From: Clostridium sp. CAG:964
GTDB taxonomy: Bacteria > Bacillota > Clostridia > Oscillospirales > Acutalibacteraceae
DNA: 11,043 nt
Assembly (NCBI GenBank): GCA_000435335.1
Contig: FR891341.1
Location: 39,605 to 50,647 of the forward strand
Direction: 5' to 3'
The position numbers and the translations under genes are program-made. The notes under the pieces were generated by a model. That model was not told where the DNA came from. It searched no databases and saw only the letters and a program-made list of their open reading frames with translations. Numbering within the stretch: the first letter of the stretch is position 1; the number at the start of each line of letters is the position of its first letter. Shown one piece after another: positions 6,481 through 11,043 of the stretch.

Positions 6481-6509
6481 TTGACACAAAAGCGTATAAC
6501 CATTAAAAT
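6481..6509 (+). promoter_or_regulatory. Sigma-A promoter of glyQS
   Basis: A perfect TTGACA (6481-6486), a 17-base spacer and TAAAAT (6504-6509). Transcription should start near 6516, leaving about 35 bases of leader. That is far too short for a glycine T-box, so the gene is probably not under tRNA-sensing antitermination. Confidence 0.88.
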
Positions 6510-6550
6510 GTATGGTAGCACAGTTTATATTTGGGAAAGGAACTGGAAAT

Positions 6551-7930
6551 ATGGAAAATTCAAAAAAGACGATGGAAAAAATAGTTGCCCTGTGTAAAAA
6601 CAGAGGCTTTGTATATCCCGGCTCTGAAATTTACGGAGGACTTGCAAACACTTGGGATTACGGCCCTTTGGGTATGGAGCTTAAGAATAATATTAAAAAG
6701 GCGTGGCTTAAAAAGTTTGTACAGGAAAACAAGTACAATGTAGGACTTGACTCTGCAATTCTTATGAACCCTCAAACCTGGATTGCCTCAGGTCATTTAG
6801 GTGGCTTTTCGGATCCTCTTATGGACTGCCGTGACTGTAAAACCCGCCACAGAGCAGACAATCTTATTGAAGATTTTGACGGCACAAATGTGGCCGGCTG
6901 GACAAATCAGCAAATGACAGACTATATTAACGAAAAAGAAATTCCTTGTCCGAACTGCGGCAAGCATAATTTTACCGATATTCGCCAGTTTAACCTTATG
7001 TTTAAAACCTTTCAGGGAGTAACCGAGGACAGCAAAAATGAAATTTACCTTCGTCCGGAAACTGCACAGGGTATTTTTGTAAACTTTGCAAATATTCAGC
7101 GTACAAGCCGTAAAAAAGTACCGTTTGGTGTTGCCCAGATTGGTAAGTCCTTCAGAAACGAGATTACACCTGGTAACTTTATATTCAGAGTAAGAGAGTT
7201 TGAGCAGATGGAGCTGGAGTTCTTCTGTAAGCCTGGTACAGACCTTGAGTGGTTTAACTACTGGAGAGGCTTCTGCCGTGACTGGCTGTATTCACTGAAT
7301 ATGAAGGAGGAAAATTTGCGTCTGCGTGACCATTCTGCCGAGGAGCTGTGCTTCTATTCAAAGGCTACCACAGACTTTGAATATCTGTTCCCGTTTGGTT
7401 GGGGCGAGCTTTGGGGCGTAGCAGACAGAACAGACTACGACCTGACTCAGCACATTAAAACAAGCGGAAAGAGCCTTGAGTATTTTGACCCTGAAACAAA
7501 CGAAAAGTATATTCCGTATGTTATCGAGCCGTCACTTGGTGTTGAGCGTTTGTTCTTGGCTCTTGTTACAGAGGCTTATGACGAAGAAGCAGTAACAGAA
7601 AAGGATACCAGGGTTGTACTAAGGCTTCACCCTGCACTTGCACCGTTTAAGTGTGCCGTACTTCCTCTTTCAAAGAAGCTGTCACCTGAGGCAGACCAGG
7701 TTTACACAATGCTTTCAAAGCACTTTATGGTAGACTATGACGAGGCAGGCTCTATTGGTAAGAGATACCGCAGACAGGACGAAATAGGTACACCGTTCTG
7801 CATTACCTATGACTTTGACACAAAGGAAAAGGACGGCTGTGTAACTGTTCGTGACAGAGATACAATGGAGCAGGAAAGAGTTAAGATTGAAGATCTTGTT
7901 GAATATATTTCAAAGAAAATTGAATTTTAA
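6551..7930 (+). CDS. glyQS: Glycyl-tRNA synthetase (single-chain alpha2 type)
   Basis: Charges tRNA-Gly with glycine using ATP; a class II enzyme of 459 residues, the usual size for the homodimeric type, as opposed to the two-subunit GlyQ/GlyS type of Bacillus. I chose ATG 6551, behind GGGAAAGGAAC at 6531-6541. The upstream in-frame ATG at 6512 falls at or before the expected transcript start. Visible motifs: SEIYGGLANTWDYGPLG (25-41, motif 1 region); LRPETAQG (167-174); motif 2 FRNEI (201-205) with REFEQ (215-219); motif 3 EPSLGVER (326-333). The anticodon-binding domain is about 360-455. Cys93/Cys96 and Cys133/Cys136 form two CxxC pairs that could hold a zinc in the insertion. Own promoter and terminator, so a single-gene unit. 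Confidence 0.97.
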   Translation: MENSKKTMEKIVALCKNRGFVYPGSEIYGGLANTWDYGPLGMELKNNIKKAWLKKFVQENKYNVGLDSAILMNPQTWIASGHLGGFSDPLMDCRDCKTRHRADNLIEDFDGTNVAGWTNQQMTDYINEKEIPCPNCGKHNFTDIRQFNLMFKTFQGVTEDSKNEIYLRPETAQGIFVNFANIQRTSRKKVPFGVAQIGKSFRNEITPGNFIFRVREFEQMELEFFCKPGTDLEWFNYWRGFCRDWLYSLNMKEENLRLRDHSAEELCFYSKATTDFEYLFPFGWGELWGVADRTDYDLTQHIKTSGKSLEYFDPETNEKYIPYVIEPSLGVERLFLALVTEAYDEEAVTEKDTRVVLRLHPALAPFKCAVLPLSKKLSPEADQVYTMLSKHFMVDYDEAGSIGKRYRRQDEIGTPFCITYDFDTKEKDGCVTVRDRDTMEQERVKIEDLVEYISKKIEF

Positions 7931-7968
7931 TTATACAAGCCTGTATTAAATCAGCTTTATAAATTTTC

Positions 7969-8001
7969 AGCCTGTTGAGTGTTCTCTCAACAGGCTGTTT
8001 T
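7969..8001 (+). terminator. Intrinsic terminator of glyQS
   Basis: AGCCTGTTGAG (7969-7979) and CTCAACAGGCT (7986-7996) form a perfect 11-pair stem with a 6-base loop, followed by GTTTT. It lies 39 bases after the glyQS stop. Confidence 0.9.
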
Positions 8002-8041
8002 AAACGCAAAACCTACATTTGTATGTGTAGCTGAAAATTAT

Positions 8042-8081
8042 AAAGAGCCATACTGCTGTACCAAAAGCAGTATGGCTCTTT
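8042..8081 (-). terminator. Terminator of murE (possibly bidirectional)
   Basis: Arms 8042-8057 (aaagagccatactgct) and 8066-8081 are perfectly complementary over 16 bases with an 8-base loop. On the minus strand the stem ends in CTCTTT and continues ATAATTTT, giving a U-rich tail about 40 bases after the murE stop. The A/T ends of the stem could also stop read-through from glyQS on the other strand. Confidence 0.85.
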
Positions 8082-8119
8082 GCTGTTATAAAAAGTATTG
8101 CAGAAAACACCGAAGGGGT

Positions 8120-9583
8120 TTATTGCTTAATTCCGGCAAGCACCTGTGCTATAACCTCACGCTCGTCAAGGTGGTGCTTAACGCCGTTAATTTCTTGATA
8201 ATCCTCATGTCCCTTACCGGCAAGCACAATAATATCTCCCGGCTGACCGTTGTGGATAACCCACTCTATAGCCTTGCGGCGGTCAGGTATAACTGTGTAT
8301 TTGCCTGTGGTTTTCTTAATGCCCACAAGTATGTCGTCGATTATTGCAAGAGGCTCCTCTGTTCGTGGGTTATCGGAGGTTATAACGCTGAGGTCGGCCA
8401 GCTTGCCCGAAACCTCGCCCATACTAAAGCGTCTGTCACGGGAACGGTCGCCTCCACAGCCAAACAGGCAAACAAGCCTTGTTGGGTTGTATTCCCTCAA
8501 GGTAGTAAGCAGACTTTCAAGGGACATTGCGTTATGAGCGTAGTCTATCATTAGTGTAAAATCGTCAGAAACCTTTATCATTTCAATTCTGCCCTTTACC
8601 TTTGCATCCTTTAATGCATCGCAAATAGTATTGCTGTCAATGCCAAAGTAGCTGCATATAGCAATGGCGGTAAGTGAGTTGTACACGCTGAACTTGCCCG
8701 GCAGGTCAATTTCAACCCTCATATTCTCTTTGCCCTGCAGGTCATAGTCTATGCCCAGGTAGCCCTTGCCCGACACAAGCTTAGTGTTTGCCGCACGAAA
8801 ATCTGCTTTTTCTGAAAAGCCATAGGTAACTATATCACAGCTTGCATTATTTATAATGTAGTCTGCATGCTTGTCGTCAATATTTACTATACCGTGGCGG
8901 CACTGCTTGAACAGCAGACTTTTGCAGTGCAGATAATCATTAAAATCCTTATGCTCATGAGGGCCTATATGGTCAGGCTCAATATTTGTAAAAATACCTA
9001 TTTCAAATGTAAAGCCGGCAGTGCGGTGCAGCATAAGACCTTGTGAGGAAACCTCCATTACTACGCAGTCGCAGCCGCAGTCAACCATTTGCTTAAAATA
9101 ATCCTGCAAAACATATGATTCTGGGGTGGTGTTACTTGCCTTTATAACCTTATCGCCGATAATTGTTTCTATAGTGCCTACAAGTCCGCATTTGTGACCT
9201 GCACTGTCAAGAATTGATTTTACTAAATATGTAGTAGTGGTTTTTCCCTTGGTACCCGTTATGCCTATTACCTTTAGCTTGTCAGCAGGATTTCCAAAGT
9301 ATTCGGCTGATATGCAGGCAAGTGCATAGCGGCTGTCTTCTACCCTTATAACCGTAACATTCTCAGGCACGGTTACATCGTCCTCTACAACCAAGGCCGA
9401 CGCACCTTTATTAACTGCCGCTTCTGCAAACCTGTGTCCGTCAGCAACGGCGCCCTTTACGCAGATAAACAGAGAGCCCCTTTCAACCCTTCGGGAATCA
9501 TACGCAACGGTAGTTATATCAACATCTGCAGTGCCCTTAACACAGGTGTATTTAAGCTTTTTTAGTAAATCAGCAAGCTTCAT
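8120..9583 (-). CDS. murE: UDP-MurNAc-tripeptide synthetase (meso-diaminopimelate-adding Mur ligase)
   Basis: A cytoplasmic ATP-dependent ligase that adds the third residue to UDP-MurNAc-L-Ala-D-Glu during peptidoglycan precursor synthesis; 487 residues, normal size. It starts at ATG 9583 behind AAAGGAGAT about 9 bases upstream. The N-terminal nucleotide-binding domain carries the MurE pattern YDSRRVERGSLFICVKG (28-44). The central ATPase has the P-loop GTKGKTT (110-116), TTPESYVLQ and VSSQGL, and the Mur-ligase NxxPDH-type stretch NIEPDHIGPHEH. The C-terminal domain has DNPRTEEP (404-411), the signature that selects meso-diaminopimelate rather than lysine, then GKGHE (456-460). The cell wall is therefore expected to be the DAP type. 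The gene is alone rather than in a division/cell-wall cluster, with its own terminator. Confidence 0.97.
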   Translation of the reverse strand: MKLADLLKKLKYTCVKGTADVDITTVAYDSRRVERGSLFICVKGAVADGHRFAEAAVNKGASALVVEDDVTVPENVTVIRVEDSRYALACISAEYFGNPADKLKVIGITGTKGKTTTTYLVKSILDSAGHKCGLVGTIETIIGDKVIKASNTTPESYVLQDYFKQMVDCGCDCVVMEVSSQGLMLHRTAGFTFEIGIFTNIEPDHIGPHEHKDFNDYLHCKSLLFKQCRHGIVNIDDKHADYIINNASCDIVTYGFSEKADFRAANTKLVSGKGYLGIDYDLQGKENMRVEIDLPGKFSVYNSLTAIAICSYFGIDSNTICDALKDAKVKGRIEMIKVSDDFTLMIDYAHNAMSLESLLTTLREYNPTRLVCLFGCGGDRSRDRRFSMGEVSGKLADLSVITSDNPRTEEPLAIIDDILVGIKKTTGKYTVIPDRRKAIEWVIHNGQPGDIIVLAGKGHEDYQEINGVKHHLDEREVIAQVLAGIKQ

Positions 9584-9638
9584 AGCTAATTATCTCCTTT
9601 AATAAATTTAATAAAATACCTACAATTTAATTTACAAT

Positions 9639-9657
9639 ATTATACGGCGTATGTCAA
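9639..9657 (-). promoter_or_regulatory. Candidate murE promoter elements
   Basis: On the minus strand a perfect TTGACA (9657-9652) and a perfect TATAAT (9644-9639) lie only 7 bases apart, too close to work together. TTGACA with a 17-base spacer would use TAAATT as its -10. TATAAT would need a poor -35 further upstream. At least one promoter for murE is likely here, with a leader of about 40-50 bases. Confidence 0.5.
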
Positions 9658-9873
9658 TGTAAATATGATTTGCAAGGGTAATGACAGCTTTATTTGTGCA
9701 TGGCAAAGGTCGCTTTATACTCGATGCGGGCAATGACTTATTATAAAAATTAAGTAAATACTCTTCATCCTGTTTAAAATGATAACCCTTTATCAAGAAT
9801 AAGGAATATAATAGCTGTTTGGGCATATATTATTAATAAGGCTTGTACAATATACACATAAAAAATAATTTTA

Positions 9874-9891
9874 TTTGACAATGATGTCAAA
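9874..9891. promoter_or_regulatory. Palindrome TTTGACA-N4-TGTCAAA
   Basis: Perfect 7-base arms (9874-9880 and 9885-9891) with a 4-base centre ATGA. The left arm contains TTGACA, but no -10 lies at a usual distance, so a protein-binding site is as likely as a promoter element. Confidence 0.4.
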
Positions 9892-9959
9892 GGGCGTACC
9901 GTTAATATGAATAATTTTAAGGAGTTAGATTGTTGAATAAAACGGAGTAAAATAAATTA

Positions 9960-9974
9960 TTTGTTTAAAACAAA
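9960..9974. promoter_or_regulatory. Palindrome TTTGTTT-A-AAACAAA
   Basis: Perfect 7-base arms with a single central base, 50 bases upstream of the candidate -35 of the solute-binding protein gene. It could be an operator. The AT-rich content means chance is a real alternative. Confidence 0.35.
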
Positions 9975-10024
9975 CAAAATGACAGCCGTAAATATATTAA
10001 TATAACTAAAATAACTAAAATATA

Positions 10025-10053
10025 TTGCATTTCGTACCTGTCTATGCTATTAT
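10025..10053 (+). promoter_or_regulatory. Candidate promoter of the solute-binding protein gene
   Basis: TTGCAT (10025-10030), a 17-base spacer and TATTAT (10048-10053, five of six to consensus). Transcription would begin near 10060, leaving a leader of about 108 bases. The weak -35 fits a regulated promoter. Confidence 0.5.
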
Positions 10054-10068
10054 AACTACAGTAGTTAT
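10052..10068. promoter_or_regulatory. Candidate operator: palindrome ATAACTAC-A-GTAGTTAT
   Basis: Perfect 8-base arms around one central base, covering the end of the candidate -10 and the expected transcription start. The half-site ATAACTA also occurs twice as a direct repeat at 10002-10008 and 10011-10017, just upstream of the -35. A site at the start point usually means repression, and the upstream copies could hold further dimers. No regulator gene is in the window. Confidence 0.5.
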
Positions 10069-10167
10069 GACATTGTATAAGCTGTCTGATTACGCATTGG
10101 TATGCAGTTTAAACAACTGTCAGTGAGTTAAAAGATATTTATATTTTTTAGAAAGAAGGAAAAGATA

Positions 10168-11043
10168 ATGTTCAGTAAAACAAAGAAGATTGCCGGCGTG
10201 GCTTTGGCGGCAGCAATGGTTGTTACAGCTTTTGCAGGCTGTGGCGGCGGCAGCGATAATTCAAGCTCAGGCTCAGGTTCAAGCTCAGGCTCAGGCTCAA
10301 GTGCAAGCAGCAAGCAGGAGGTTAAGGCTATTACCGTTGACGAAATGCTTAAGGATGCTGACCTTGCTCTTGGTGATGAGGGTAAGAACGAGCAGGTTTC
10401 TCTAAAGGTTTGGGCACCGTCAGATGCCTTGGAGACATTTGAGGAGCAGTGTAAGGCATTTACCGACAATTTCAGCGACAGAAAGATTAAAATTGAAGTT
10501 GTAGCACAGGGCGAGTCTGATGCTGCGGCTAACGTAATGAACGACCCGTCAGCAGCTGCCGATGTATTCGGTTATGTATCTGACCAGGCTTCTAAGCTTT
10601 ATCCGGGCGGATATGTATCTCCTGTAAGAGCTCAGTACGCAGCAGCTATTAAGGAAACAAACCTGCAGGGTGCTATTGATGTTGCAACTCATGAGAACAA
10701 TTTGGTTGCTTTCCCTGAAACAGGCGACAACGGTTACTTTGTTTACTACAACAAGTCATTGGTTACTGACGAGCAGATTAAGTCAATGGAGGGAATTATG
10801 GAGGCTTGCGACAAGCAGGATATGAACTTCATAATGTACATGGGCGACGGCTACTATGGCTGCGTTATTCCTCTGACAGCAGGCGGCACATATGAGCTTA
10901 ACGATAAAGGTAATCAGGTTCTTAACTACGACAAGGATAAGGTAGTTAAGACTGCTAAGGCCTTTGCGGATTTGCTTGCAAATAATCCACACTTTGTAGA
11001 TGATGATATTAATAAGGTGCTTGCTTCTCAGCTAAGAGTTCAG
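10168..11043 (+). CDS. ABC-transporter sugar-type solute-binding lipoprotein (5' part)
   Basis: The first 292 codons of a gene that continues past the right edge. It starts at ATG 10168 with AAGAAGGA at 10153-10160. The N-terminus is a lipoprotein signal peptide: MFSKTKK, a hydrophobic stretch, then FAGC with Cys25 as the lipidation site. Next comes a Ser/Gly linker (about 28-48) that would tether the domain to the outer face of the membrane. The mature part resembles family 1 (maltose/oligosaccharide type) binding proteins: VSLKVWAPSDALETFEEQCKAF, then a DVFGYVSDQ segment, then FPETGDNGYFVYYNKSLV at the ligand cleft region, then GDGYYGCVIPLTAGGTY. Transporter permease genes would be expected downstream. 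The sugar cannot be told from this part. Confidence 0.92.
   Translation, partial: MFSKTKKIAGVALAAAMVVTAFAGCGGGSDNSSSGSGSSSGSGSSASSKQEVKAITVDEMLKDADLALGDEGKNEQVSLKVWAPSDALETFEEQCKAFTDNFSDRKIKIEVVAQGESDAAANVMNDPSAAADVFGYVSDQASKLYPGGYVSPVRAQYAAAIKETNLQGAIDVATHENNLVAFPETGDNGYFVYYNKSLVTDEQIKSMEGIMEACDKQDMNFIMYMGDGYYGCVIPLTAGGTYELNDKGNQVLNYDKDKVVKTAKAFADLLANNPHFVDDDINKVLASQLRVQ
10261..10308 (+). repeat. Hexanucleotide repeat coding for the Ser/Gly linker
   Basis: Eight in-frame hexamers of the type tcaggc/tcaagc, encoding alternating Ser-Ser and Ser-Gly pairs directly after the lipidated Cys region. The unit length keeps the frame, so slippage would change the linker length without breaking the gene. 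Confidence 0.85.

Larger units (their letters stand above)
9584..10167. other. 584-base AT-rich region without a convincing gene
   Basis: The divergent gap between murE and the solute-binding protein gene. It holds the murE promoter elements on the left and the solute-binding protein promoter on the right. Between them are three palindromes (9874-9891, 9960-9974, 10052-10068) and a repeated ATAACTA half-site. Open frames inside are short and lack good ribosome sites: a 64-residue minus-strand frame at 9632-9826, a 21-residue plus-strand frame at 9681-9746 and a 9-residue frame near 9908. I see no RNA gene or riboswitch fold that I recognise. Confidence 0.7.

Noticed and set aside
6512..6550. 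Longer glyQS start at ATG 6512
   Set aside because: It falls at or just before the expected transcription start and has no ribosome site; ATG 6551 has a good one.
7979..8554. 191-residue plus-strand open frame
   Set aside because: Mostly antisense to murE and running through two terminators; no ribosome site or recognisable protein features.
9681..9746. 21-residue plus-strand frame (MTALFVHGKGRFILDAGNDLL-like)
   Set aside because: Reads as a plausible peptide, but no properly spaced ribosome site or promoter and no known match; could be a gene remnant but cannot be supported.
9632..9826. 64-residue minus-strand frame
   Set aside because: No ribosome site, overlaps the murE promoter elements, and the composition looks random.

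Overview
The window looks like ordinary chromosomal sequence from a low-to-moderate GC, spore-forming Clostridia-type Firmicute. An Oscillospiraceae/Ruminococcaceae-like gut anaerobe is my best guess. The basis is spoIIID, a large Bacillus/Clostridium-type SRP RNA directly upstream of dnaX, the dnaX-ybaB-recR order, a single-chain alpha2 glycyl-tRNA synthetase, a MurE with the meso-diaminopimelate signature, strong AGGAGG-type ribosome sites and a lipoprotein sugar-binding protein with a Ser/Gly linker. I see no phage, transposon, CRISPR array, tRNA or rRNA gene.

Layout. Positions 1-2789 (minus strand) hold an OmpR-type response regulator, its membrane histidine kinase, and the start of a third gene that overlaps the kinase by 8 bases. 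The third gene runs off the left edge and opens with a low-complexity region built on a 36-bp tandem repeat. Positions 3034-3282 (minus) hold spoIIID. Positions 3417-6283 (plus) hold a strong promoter, the SRP RNA gene (ffs), then dnaX, a YbaB/EbfC nucleoid protein gene and recR as one tight cluster, closed by a terminator near 6345. Positions 6481-7996 (plus) hold glyQS with its own consensus promoter and terminator. Positions 8042-9583 (minus) hold murE with its own terminator, convergent with glyQS. Positions 9584-10167 are a 584-base non-coding region with several palindromes. Positions 10168-11043 hold the first 292 codons of an ABC-transporter solute-binding lipoprotein, cut by the right edge.

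The genes cover housekeeping jobs: envelope signalling (two-component system), mother-cell sporulation control (SpoIIID), protein targeting (SRP RNA), replication and repair (DnaX, YbaB, RecR), translation (GlyRS), peptidoglycan synthesis (MurE) and sugar uptake. I did not find a new multi-gene system. The less explained signals are the repeat array in the first gene, unassigned hairpins near 2026-2079 and 2985-3034, nested inverted repeats between glyQS and murE, and an ATAACTA half-site cluster at the likely promoter of the solute-binding protein gene. Two start sites were set downstream of the longest open frame: dnaX at 3675 and glyQS at 6551.
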